Source of the DNA: an uncultured Pelagibacteraceae bacterium
Lineage (GTDB): Bacteria; Pseudomonadota; Alphaproteobacteria; Pelagibacterales; Pelagibacteraceae
NCBI GenBank assembly: GCA_902628195.1
Contig: CACOLY010000012.1
Span: forward strand, 1-33,956
Length of the DNA: 33,956 nt
Reading direction: 5' to 3'
Shown here: one piece after another, positions 25,454-33,647 of the stretch
Layout of the letters: every line of letters starts with the position of its first letter
Numbering within the stretch: position 1 is the first letter of the stretch
Notes under the pieces: model-generated
What the model was told of the DNA's origin: nothing
What the model saw: only the letters and a program-made list of their open reading frames with translations
Database searches by the model: none
Made by a program: the position numbers and the translations under genes

Positions 25454-26383
25454 TTATTCAAAAGGATAAACTTTTTTTAAGTAATATTCACAATAATCTA
25501 TCAATCCTTTTTTTAAGGAAATTTTTGGTTTCCAACCTAATTTTTTAATTATTCTGGAATCTAGCTGTCTTCTTTTTACACCATCTGGATACTTCAAATT
25601 AAAAATAATTTTACCATTATAATTTGTAATCTTTTTTATCATTTGAGCTATTGACCTTATAGAATAATGTTCGCCTCCACCAATATTTATAAAATCATGT
25701 TTTATTTCTTTTTTTAAAACAAAAAAAATGGCTGATGATAAATCTTTAACATTTAAAAATTCTCTTTTAGCCATTCCTGAACCCCAAACCTCAACAGAAG
25801 ATTTATTTTCAATTTTTGCTAAAATGAATTTTTTTACTAGTGCTGGTAAAACATGGCTTGATTTAAGATCAAAATTATCACCCTCTCCATATAAATTCGC
25901 AGGCATTAAAGATATAAATTTTTGATTTTTATTTTTTTTATAAAACTGCAAATATTTTAAAGATAAAATCTTAGCTAAAGCGTATCCCTCATTTGTTTCC
26001 TCTAAGTAAGAAGAAAGTAAAAATTTTTCTTTGATTGGTTGGGCTGTTTTTTTAGGGTAAATACAGGCAGAACCTAAATTAATTAGTTTATTAACTTTAT
26101 ATTTGATTGAACAATTTATAATATTTAAACCTATCATTGAATTTATGTAAAGATAATCTGTCTGGTAATTTTTGTTATCTAAGATACCACCAACCTTACC
26201 TGCTGCATTTATAACAATGTTCGGTCTATATCTTTTAAACCATTTTTCAACTTCTAATTGATTAGTAAAATCCAAATCCTTTCTTTTACAATCAATTATT
26301 TTAAAATTTTTCTTTTTTAAAAATTCGTATACCGATCTACCAACCATACCCTCCTGACCAGCGATTAAAACTTTCTGTTTCAA
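25454..26383 (-). CDS. fcl: GDP-L-fucose synthase
   Basis: The enzyme epimerises and reduces GDP-4-keto-6-deoxy-D-mannose to GDP-L-fucose. The 309-residue protein shows AGQEGMVGRSV near the N-terminus, INAAGKVGGI, the LGSACIYPK segment with the catalytic Ser-Cys, YALAK with the Tyr-Lys pair, and the substrate loop MPANLYGEGDNFD followed by SSHVLPAL. PDGVKRRQLD near the C-terminus is also diagnostic. The gene follows gmd on the same strand after 5 bases, which is the classical pairing. Confidence 0.96.
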   Translation of the reverse strand: MKQKVLIAGQEGMVGRSVYEFLKKKNFKIIDCKRKDLDFTNQLEVEKWFKRYRPNIVINAAGKVGGILDNKNYQTDYLYINSMIGLNIINCSIKYKVNKLINLGSACIYPKKTAQPIKEKFLLSSYLEETNEGYALAKILSLKYLQFYKKNKNQKFISLMPANLYGEGDNFDLKSSHVLPALVKKFILAKIENKSSVEVWGSGMAKREFLNVKDLSSAIFFVLKKEIKHDFINIGGGEHYSIRSIAQMIKKITNYNGKIIFNLKYPDGVKRRQLDSRIIKKLGWKPKISLKKGLIDYCEYYLKKVYPFE

Positions 26384-26388
26384 AATCT

Positions 26389-27471
26389 CTATTTAATTTT
26401 TGATTTTCTTATGTTCTCTAGATCGTTATCCATCATTTCTTTGATTAAGTGACGTATATCAATTTTCGGTTTCCATTTAAGTAATTTTTTCGCTTTACTA
26501 GCATTACCTATCAAATTATTAACCTCGTTTGGTCTAAAATATTTTTTACTTATTTTGACAACAGTCATATTTTTTTTCAAAAATGGATATTGATTTTTAT
26601 CAAAATCAATAATTTTAGCAGTTTCATTTAAATTTTTTCCAAACCATTTAATTTTTATTCGAAGATACTTAAAACATTGGTCAACAAAAAATTTAACAGA
26701 ATATTGTTTTTCTGTAGCAATTACAAAATCGTCAGGTTTTTTATGTTGCAATACTTTCCAGCACATTTCAACATAATCTTTGGCATGACCCCAATCTCTT
26801 AAAGAATATAAATTTCCTAAGTATAAACAATTTTCTAAACCGAAAATAATTCTACTTAAACCTAATGTTATTTTTCTTGTAACAAAAGTCTCACCTCTTC
26901 TTGGAGACTCATGATTAAAGAGAATTCCATTTGAAGCAAACATTTTATAAGACTCTCTAAAATTTTTTGTAATCCAATAAGCAAATAATTTAGATGTCGC
27001 ATATGGGCTTTTTGGATAAAATTTTGTATTTTCTGATTGTTTTTTTTCTTGAATCTCCCCATATAATTCTGAGGTTGATGCTTGGTAGAATTTTGTTTTT
27101 GAAACAAGGCCACAATCATATATTGATTGTAGAATATTAAGTGTTCCAATTGAATTAACTTGTGAGGTATAATTAGGAAGCTTAAAACTTACTCCGACAT
27201 GACTTTGTGCTGCGAAATTATAAATTTCATCAGGTTTAATCTTTTTTATCACACTCGTAAGAGAATTTGGATCAAGTAAATCACCATAGTGTAAAAAAAA
27301 TTTATTTTTATATCTTTTATTTTCATAAATATGGTCAATTCTTGAAGTATTAAATGATGATGATTTTCTTTTAATACCATGGACTATATATTTTTTTTTT
27401 AGTAAAAACTCTGCTAGGTAAGATCCATCTTGACCAGTTATGCCAGTGATTAAAGCTTTTTTTAATTTCAT
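26389..27471 (-). CDS. gmd: GDP-mannose 4,6-dehydratase
   Basis: It converts GDP-D-mannose to GDP-4-keto-6-deoxy-D-mannose, the precursor of GDP-L-fucose. The 360-residue protein has LITGITGQDGSYLAEFLL at 8-25, HGIKRKSSSFNTSRIDH, the AAQSHVGVSF segment, ASTSELYGE with the active-site Thr and Glu, YATSK with the Tyr-Lys pair, and FNHESPRRGETFVTRKI. C-terminal features include the RDWGHAKDYVE loop. It diverges from the GT fusion gene across a 54-bp gap and is followed by fcl after 5 bases. Confidence 0.97.
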   Translation of the reverse strand: MKLKKALITGITGQDGSYLAEFLLKKKYIVHGIKRKSSSFNTSRIDHIYENKRYKNKFFLHYGDLLDPNSLTSVIKKIKPDEIYNFAAQSHVGVSFKLPNYTSQVNSIGTLNILQSIYDCGLVSKTKFYQASTSELYGEIQEKKQSENTKFYPKSPYATSKLFAYWITKNFRESYKMFASNGILFNHESPRRGETFVTRKITLGLSRIIFGLENCLYLGNLYSLRDWGHAKDYVEMCWKVLQHKKPDDFVIATEKQYSVKFFVDQCFKYLRIKIKWFGKNLNETAKIIDFDKNQYPFLKKNMTVVKISKKYFRPNEVNNLIGNASKAKKLLKWKPKIDIRHLIKEMMDNDLENIRKSKIK

Positions 27472-27525
27472 AAAAGTATCAATATCACTATTATATCAAA
27501 AGTTTTATTATGCAATAATTATAAA
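27472..27525. promoter_or_regulatory. Divergent promoter gap, perfect -10 for gmd
   Basis: The 54-bp AT-rich gap contains, on the reverse strand, a consensus TATAAT at 27490-27495 about 20 bases before the gmd start. Upstream of it a TTGCAT and a TTATTG occur, but the former has only 14-base spacing, so the -35 is uncertain. The forward promoter for the GT fusion gene has no clear hexamer pair. Confidence 0.4.
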
Positions 27526-29001
27526 ATGAAAATTTCAATAGTTACAGTAACATTAAATAGTGAAAAAACTTTAAGAGATACACTCAACTCTGTATTTTCT
27601 CAAACTTATAAAAATATTGAACATATCATAGTTGATGGCGGATCAAAGGATGGCACATTATCAATCTTAAAAAAATATCCAAATAAAAAAAAGAAAATTT
27701 TTATAAAAAAAAATTTTGGTATTTACGAATCTATTAATTATGCAATTCAAAAATCAACTGGAAAATATATCTGTATTTTAAATTCAGATGATATATTTCA
27801 ATCCAATACCATAGTTGAGGAGTTATTTTTAAAAGTGTCTAAAAATAAAAATATTGATATTTTATTAGGCAACGTAGCCTATTTTGATAATTCAGACTAT
27901 TATAACATAACAAGATTTTATACATCCACAGCTTTTAAAATTTGGAAAATGAAATTTGGTTTAATGCCACCACACCCAGCGTCTTTAATCAAAAAAAATA
28001 TTTATACTAAATATGGTGCTTACAATAAAGACTTTAAAATTGCAGCAGATTTTGAACTATTCTTAAGATTATTCTTAATAAAAAAAATAAAATTTAAGAA
28101 AATAAATAATACGATTGTAAGAATGAGATCTGGTGGTATTTCTGGTAAAAATCTTAAAAGCTATTGGATTTCGACAATCGAAATTCTAAAATCTTTTCAA
28201 ATTAACGGTTTAAAAACAAATATTTTTTTTATAATCATGAGAATTCCAGCAAAAATTGCTCAACTCTTTATTTATAATAAAGATTTAATTAATAGTACTT
28301 TCAAATTATTCAAATTCAAATTTGAAAATAATTATTACCAAGAAAATAGTTTTAAAATTATAGATAAGGTCCAAAAAATTCCATTTAAACAAAATTTTAT
28401 TTTATCGGGTATGAACTTAGCTTTTTTAGGTTATTTTGCAAATAAAGAAGTTTTTACAAAAAAGATTTTGTTTCATTGGCCTGATGGTATTTGGTTAAAA
28501 AAACATATTCAAATTAAAAAAATGCCAGGCAGAGATTTAATAAATAATTTAAAAATTCCAAAACATATAAAAAGAATAACAGTTCTTGGAAATTTAACGG
28601 AAAAATCAAAAATATTTTTACAAAAAAAATTTAAATTAAAGATATCTAATCAAAAATTGCCATTTGGAAATATAAATAAAATATTAAAAACTAAAATAAA
28701 ATTAAATGATAAATCTCTCACATTAATTACTCTACCTACACCAAAGCAAGAGCAACTCGCTTATTATCTTTCTGAGAAAAATTCAAAATATAAAATTATT
28801 TGTATCGGTGCATCAATAGCTATTGCCTCTGGAGAAGAAAAAGTAGTTCCAAATTTATTAAAAAACTATGAATTTATGTGGAGACTTAGAAATGATTTTT
28901 TTAGAAGATCAAAAAGAATTATTGAAACTTTTTTTTATTATTTAGTTGGAAAATACTTAACTAAAGCTTTTCATAAAACAAGATTTATTAAAATTGACTA
29001 A
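27526..29001 (+). CDS. Bifunctional glycosyltransferase: GT2 domain fused to WecG/TagA/CpsF (GT26) domain
   Basis: The 491-residue protein has two recognisable enzymes. Residues 1 to about 230 are a GT-A fold GT2 domain: SIVTVTLNSEKTL, IEHIIVDGGSKDGT, and ILNSDDIF with the D-D metal site, then DFKIAADFELFLRL with the catalytic acid. Residues about 295 to 480 match WecG/TagA/CpsF: LFHWPDGIW, a MPGRDLI segment, TLPTPKQEQLAYYL, ICIGASIAIASGEEKV and MWRLRNDFFRR. GT26 enzymes add the second sugar to undecaprenyl-PP-GlcNAc in wall or O-antigen pathways. A fusion could add two successive sugars to the lipid made by the WecA-like enzyme. No stop or frame break separates the halves. Confidence 0.88.
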   Translation: MKISIVTVTLNSEKTLRDTLNSVFSQTYKNIEHIIVDGGSKDGTLSILKKYPNKKKKIFIKKNFGIYESINYAIQKSTGKYICILNSDDIFQSNTIVEELFLKVSKNKNIDILLGNVAYFDNSDYYNITRFYTSTAFKIWKMKFGLMPPHPASLIKKNIYTKYGAYNKDFKIAADFELFLRLFLIKKIKFKKINNTIVRMRSGGISGKNLKSYWISTIEILKSFQINGLKTNIFFIIMRIPAKIAQLFIYNKDLINSTFKLFKFKFENNYYQENSFKIIDKVQKIPFKQNFILSGMNLAFLGYFANKEVFTKKILFHWPDGIWLKKHIQIKKMPGRDLINNLKIPKHIKRITVLGNLTEKSKIFLQKKFKLKISNQKLPFGNINKILKTKIKLNDKSLTLITLPTPKQEQLAYYLSEKNSKYKIICIGASIAIASGEEKVVPNLLKNYEFMWRLRNDFFRRSKRIIETFFYYLVGKYLTKAFHKTRFIKID

Positions 29002-29875
29002 AAAAAAATTATTTGTGTGGGTATGTGATTATTCCAAAACTTCTGGTGAAGGAAAACTTGCTAGATTATATTTAAAAGAACTTAATAAAAAAAAAGAATT
29101 TATTATTAAATTAAATCAAAAAAAAAAATTGTCACATAAATATATATCTACTATTTCCGGCATTATTTATTGTTGGAAAAGATACTTAAATGATGAGTCT
29201 GTTTGCTATTTAAATTACCTACCTCTTTGGAATTTTTTAATCTTTATACTTTTACCACCTAAAACAATCTTAGGCCCTATTACAGGTGGTGCCTTTTATT
29301 TAAAATCAAACATTCATACTTTTATTATACGGGGGGTAATCTTTCCTATTTTTTACAAAATTAGTGAATTTTTTTTAAATATAAGAACTGGAAACCCTAT
29401 ATTTTCCACTGATTTACTTAAAAAATACCTTTTTAAAAAAACTATTAAAAAAAGTTACTTTAATTTTGTTGTTAATACATTTTTTTTAAAAAAGAAATTA
29501 AAGAAAAAAAAGCAGATTGATTTTATAATTTATTATAGAAAACACAAAAACAAAGAATCTTTTTTTCCATTTAATCTTATAAAAAAATTGATTAAATTAC
29601 GTTTCAAAATTTACATTGTAGGAGATAATCTAAAATTACCTTACGTAAAAAACTGTGGTTATCTATCTAATAATAAAATATTAAATCTTCAATCTCATGC
29701 GAGATATACAATTTTATCAAGAGAAAATTTATATAGTTTCTTCATTTTAGAATGTATATCTAATAACGTAAAAGTAATTGTTGAAAAAAATATGATAAAA
29801 AAAATTAATTTTTTAAGAAAAAATTTTATTGGATTGAATTATAATTCTTTAAATAGTATTAAAAAATTAAAGTAA
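28994..29875 (+). CDS. Divergent GT-B-like glycosyltransferase, uncertain
   Basis: The 293-residue protein starts at TTG 28994, overlapping the GT fusion gene by 8 bases. The N-terminal part has VWVCDYSKTSGEGKLAR, like the opening loop of GT-B enzymes, and LGPITGGAFY. The C-terminal part reads IYIVGDNLKLPYVKNCGYLS, then an S-R-E-N-L-Y-S-F-F-I-L-E-C segment in the place of the E-x7-E donor site of GT4 enzymes, which is a recognisable although worn pattern. The C-terminus is short, and it may be an inactive or truncated family member. Position between glycan genes supports a glycosyltransferase role. Confidence 0.6.
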   Translation: MTKKKLFVWVCDYSKTSGEGKLARLYLKELNKKKEFIIKLNQKKKLSHKYISTISGIIYCWKRYLNDESVCYLNYLPLWNFLIFILLPPKTILGPITGGAFYLKSNIHTFIIRGVIFPIFYKISEFFLNIRTGNPIFSTDLLKKYLFKKTIKKSYFNFVVNTFFLKKKLKKKKQIDFIIYYRKHKNKESFFPFNLIKKLIKLRFKIYIVGDNLKLPYVKNCGYLSNNKILNLQSHARYTILSRENLYSFFILECISNNVKVIVEKNMIKKINFLRKNFIGLNYNSLNSIKKLK

Positions 29876-29889
29876 TTTGTAATATTGTA

Positions 29890-31617
29890 ATGATTAATTC
29901 TAAAATAATTCTTGGTGTAAATACATTTCATGCAGATTCCTCTGCATGTTTAGTAATTAACGGAAAATTAATTGCAGCTATTGAGGAAGAAAGATTAAAT
30001 AGAATTAAGCATTATGCTGGTTTTCCGATAAATGCGATAAAAGAATGTCTTTCAATTTCCAAACTTAAAGAAAGTGATATCACTGATATTGCTTTGAATA
30101 CAAAGCCCTTTAGCAATTTAATACCAAAAACTTTTCATTATTTAAAAAACTTATCATTTAAAGAAAGTACCTCAAAAAAAAATTTTTTAAGAAAAAAAAA
30201 TATAGATAGAGTTTTTAATGAAAAACTTAATCTGAATAAAAAAGTAAAATTTCATTATATCGAACATCACTTGGCACATATTAGCTCTGCCTTCTATCCA
30301 TCTGGATTTCAAAAAGCTTATGGGTTGTCGATAGATGGATCAGGCGATTTTGTGACTGTTGCTTTGGCTAAATGTGAAAATAATAAGATCTTAATCAAAG
30401 ATAAAATATTTTTTCCTAACTCATTAGGAATTTTTTATCATGCAATGACGCAATTCCTGGGATTTAAAAACTACGGTGACGAATACAAAATAATGGGTCT
30501 TGCTGCATATGGTAAGCCTATATTTTATAATAAAATTTTAAATAATTTATTTATTAATGATAGAAAAAACACAATTAAACTAAATTTACATTACTTTAAC
30601 CATCATAAAAAAAATTTTAAATATATTGCTGACGAAAATCTTTTAATCGACCAAATATATAATCTAAAGCTTATTGAATTATTTAAAAGAGATATGACGG
30701 ATGAAAATTTTAGAGAAAATTTTGCTTGCTCTGTACAAAATATATATGAACACTTCTTTAAAAAAATTATAGATAATTTGAAAAGAAAAAATTTCTCTAA
30801 AAATTTGGTTTTTTCTGGCGGATGTGCATTAAACTCAAGTGCTAATAAGATGATTACTTCAAACAACAACAATTTTGAAAAAGTTTTTATCAATTACGCT
30901 CCTGGGGACAATGGAGGAGCAATAGGTGCAGCTTTTGTTGTAGCGGCTAAAGCTAATTTAAAAATTGAAGGTTCACGAAATCCTTACGTTGGCTCAAAAT
31001 ATGAGGATAAATATATTAAAAAGGTTTTAGAAAATAATATTTATAAAGATAAATTTAATTATAGCTTTGAACCTAATGAAAAAAAACTTAACCAAATTAT
31101 TGCAAAAAATATTTCGGAGGGAAAAGTGGTAGGTTGGTTTCAAGGTAGGATGGAATTTGGTCCGCGCGCATTAGGTAATAGATCGATTTTAGCTGATCCT
31201 CGGAATCCAGAAATGAAAACTATAATTAATAAGAAAATTAAAAGAAGAGAATCATTTAGACCTTTTGCTCCTTCAGTTTTACAAGAATACCAAACTCAAT
31301 GGTTTGAAGGAAATTTTAATAGTCCTTACATGTCTTCGCTTGCAATAGTAAAAAAAGAACAAAGAAATTTGATTCCTGCTGTTACACACTTTGATAATAC
31401 ATCAAGATTACAAACAGTAAATCAAATTGATAATTTAAAGTTTGCTAATTTAATTTATGAATTTTATAAAATTACAGGTGTACCTATTCTATTAAATACA
31501 TCTTTTAATGAAAATGAGCCAATAGTTGAAAAACCTGAGGAGGCCTTAGAATGTATTTTAAGAACGGACATGGATTTATTGGTTATAAATAATTTTATTA
31601 TAGAAAAAAAAAATTAA
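29890..31617 (+). CDS. Carbamoyltransferase, NodU/CmcH family
   Basis: Family members transfer a carbamoyl group from carbamoyl phosphate, via ATP, to a sugar hydroxyl (nodulation factors, antibiotics). The 575-residue protein is full length. The N-terminal ASKHA-like half has NTFHADSSACLV, IEEERLNR, EHHLAHISSAFY, SIDGSGDFVT, and FKNYGDEYKIMGLAAYG, followed later by FSGGCALNSSAN and APGDNGGAIGAA. The C-terminal half has GWFQGRMEFGPRALGNRSIL, the RRESFRPFAPSVL stretch and ILLNTSFNENEPIV. Its substrate is presumably a sugar of the surface glycan. The 3' end overlaps the convergent GT4 gene by 4 bases. Confidence 0.95.
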   Translation: MINSKIILGVNTFHADSSACLVINGKLIAAIEEERLNRIKHYAGFPINAIKECLSISKLKESDITDIALNTKPFSNLIPKTFHYLKNLSFKESTSKKNFLRKKNIDRVFNEKLNLNKKVKFHYIEHHLAHISSAFYPSGFQKAYGLSIDGSGDFVTVALAKCENNKILIKDKIFFPNSLGIFYHAMTQFLGFKNYGDEYKIMGLAAYGKPIFYNKILNNLFINDRKNTIKLNLHYFNHHKKNFKYIADENLLIDQIYNLKLIELFKRDMTDENFRENFACSVQNIYEHFFKKIIDNLKRKNFSKNLVFSGGCALNSSANKMITSNNNNFEKVFINYAPGDNGGAIGAAFVVAAKANLKIEGSRNPYVGSKYEDKYIKKVLENNIYKDKFNYSFEPNEKKLNQIIAKNISEGKVVGWFQGRMEFGPRALGNRSILADPRNPEMKTIINKKIKRRESFRPFAPSVLQEYQTQWFEGNFNSPYMSSLAIVKKEQRNLIPAVTHFDNTSRLQTVNQIDNLKFANLIYEFYKITGVPILLNTSFNENEPIVEKPEEALECILRTDMDLLVINNFIIEKKN

Positions 31618-32741
31618 GAATATATTATATTTAGAGTTTCTCTTACAGTTTTGCTCCAATCAAATTTTCTTAAATGAGTATTTCCATTTGAAATTAATTT
31701 ATTTTTATAATCATTATTTTCAAAAATAGTTAATATACTCTCATAAATTTCTTGGTAATCATCAGGATTAAAGTAATGTGCTGCTTTACCATTTATTTCT
31801 GGTAAAGCTGACCTATTAGAAATTAAAACTGGACAACCCTGAGACATTGCTTCTAATGAAGTTAAGCCAAAGACCTCACAATATGAACTGAAAATATAAA
31901 GACTTGCTTTTTTGTAGAGATTTGCAAGATAAATACTATTTAAATTGTGAAAAAAAATAATTTCATTTTTTAAATCATTATTAATTATAAATTTTTCAAT
32001 TTCTTTAAAATAATCTTTATCTAAAATTTGCATAATGAATATAAGTTTCATTTTTGATTTTGTTTTATCCTTAAAAAGTTTAAAAGCTTTAAGTATATTT
32101 ATTATATTATGATATCTCACACATGATAAAACTGAAATAATGTAGTTGTCATATTTAAAGTCTGGAATTAAATTCTTATTTTCATCAGAGAATAAAAACT
32201 TTTTATCAATTCCAAGATATATAACAAAAACTTTTTTTGGGTCCAAATTTAAAATCTTAATTATTTCCTTTTTTGCAAATTCTGAATTAACAATTAAATT
32301 ATCACATAATTTAATTGAAAATTGCATTAAATACTTTGTTATTATATTTCTTATTAAATTCCCAGGCATCATATTAAAATAAACCCATGGTAAATTTGAA
32401 TGAAGTGCCAATGTAAGCTTTATTTTTAATATTCCTAAAATTAAAGGACTCATATTCATCGGAGAATAAAGTTGAGTTACTTTTAATTTTTTCAATTCAA
32501 AAGGGAATAAAAATTGCATCCAAAAAATCCTAAAAAAGACATTTGTATAGATATGAGATTTTACTTTAAATTTGATTTTTGAATTTTCACTTATTTTAAC
32601 ATCCTTTAAATAATCTTTTGTTATGAATATATAGATTTTTTCTTTCATGACATTTTTGTCTAAATAATTGCAAAAATTTAAATTATATGTCCTTGTACCA
32701 CTTCCTAAAGAGGTCCCTATCATATCTATGGCTAATGTCAT
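31614..32741 (-). CDS. Glycosyltransferase family 4
   Basis: This is a 375-residue GT-B enzyme. The N-terminus has IDMIGTSLGSGTRTYN, the acceptor-domain opening with a glycine loop. A hinge-region segment reads NSEFAKKEIIK, and VIYLGIDKKF is the start of the donor domain. The donor site is SYCEVFGLTSLEAMSQGCPVL, with the E-x7-E pair, then SALPEINGKAAHYFNP. The pattern is that of mannosyl- or other hexosyltransferases of the WbaZ/RfaB type. It could use GDP-mannose or a derivative, but specificity is not readable. It lies 75 bases downstream of the deacetylase gene, with no hairpin seen in that gap. Confidence 0.93.
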   Translation of the reverse strand: MTLAIDMIGTSLGSGTRTYNLNFCNYLDKNVMKEKIYIFITKDYLKDVKISENSKIKFKVKSHIYTNVFFRIFWMQFLFPFELKKLKVTQLYSPMNMSPLILGILKIKLTLALHSNLPWVYFNMMPGNLIRNIITKYLMQFSIKLCDNLIVNSEFAKKEIIKILNLDPKKVFVIYLGIDKKFLFSDENKNLIPDFKYDNYIISVLSCVRYHNIINILKAFKLFKDKTKSKMKLIFIMQILDKDYFKEIEKFIINNDLKNEIIFFHNLNSIYLANLYKKASLYIFSSYCEVFGLTSLEAMSQGCPVLISNRSALPEINGKAAHYFNPDDYQEIYESILTIFENNDYKNKLISNGNTHLRKFDWSKTVRETLNIIYS

Positions 32742-32816
32742 TTTTTAAAGTTAAATAAATATTTTTTATAATATTCAAAAAATAATAGATAGTTTTTTAA
32801 AATTAGAAATATAATT

Positions 32817-33647
32817 TTAATCTTCTTTTTTGAAATTATTTTTTATTATTGTTCTTTCGTTTTTATATATAAAATCAAGAAAACCACCCAAATATGTATA
32901 AAAATCAAAAATATTATCCTTTGGAGATACGTTATCTCTAAAAAAAATTTTTTTAGAATTAATATTATCACCTCTAATACCAGTAAAAATATATTTAAAA
33001 CGTTTTTTTGATAAATTCAATGTTTCAGGTGATATATCTTTTAATCTTCCAAAATTAAATGAAAAATTTAAAATTTTAATTTTTAAAATTTTTTCAAGTT
33101 TATTTGCACTTCCTATAATCTCAAAATAAAGTTTTTTTTTATTCTTAATCTTTTTTAAATTTACATGAGAATATGTGTGTGCTCCAATAATATTATTTAA
33201 GTGCATAATTTTTTTGATATCATCTGTATTCAAATTATTCATATTTGAACTCATTTTTCCTAATTTTAAATTGTTTTGAATAAAATCTTTTTTATCTTTT
33301 TTATTTTTCAATAAAATAAACTTTAAAGGAACAAAGAAAATACCTTTCAATTTTAGTTTATTCAAATATTTTTTGGCAACAATAAGATTACTTTTGAATC
33401 CGTCATCAAATGTAACCATTATATATCTCTTATTAATTTTTTTTTTTCCACTTGTGATTTTATAAAAATCATTTGGATTTATGAATGTCCATTCTTTTTT
33501 AAGTGCGAGAAGTTGATGATAAAATTTTTTAAAATTAACTATATCGTGAAACATTAAAATTCTAAAACTTTTTTCTGGTAATTTTAAGAAATTTATTTTT
33601 ATAAGGATAAAAATTAGAAAGTTAAAAATCTTTTTTAAAAGGAACAT
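32817..33647 (-). CDS. Polysaccharide deacetylase (NodB-type)
   Basis: This family removes N- or O-acetyl groups from polysaccharides with a divalent metal. The 276-residue protein has one N-terminal hydrophobic segment (about 5-20), so it is probably anchored in or exported across the inner membrane. Motif 1 is VTFDDGF with Asp81 and Asp82. Motif 2 is GAHTYSHVNL with metal-binding His157 and His161. The start overlaps the stop of the upstream acyltransferase as TAATG, so the two are likely coupled. Confidence 0.88.
   Translation of the reverse strand: MFLLKKIFNFLIFILIKINFLKLPEKSFRILMFHDIVNFKKFYHQLLALKKEWTFINPNDFYKITSGKKKINKRYIMVTFDDGFKSNLIVAKKYLNKLKLKGIFFVPLKFILLKNKKDKKDFIQNNLKLGKMSSNMNNLNTDDIKKIMHLNNIIGAHTYSHVNLKKIKNKKKLYFEIIGSANKLEKILKIKILNFSFNFGRLKDISPETLNLSKKRFKYIFTGIRGDNINSKKIFFRDNVSPKDNIFDFYTYLGGFLDFIYKNERTIIKNNFKKED

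Noticed and set aside
26868-27149. 93-codon reverse-strand frame inside gmd
   Set aside because: It is a shifted frame of a clear GDP-mannose dehydratase gene and its translation has no recognisable domain.
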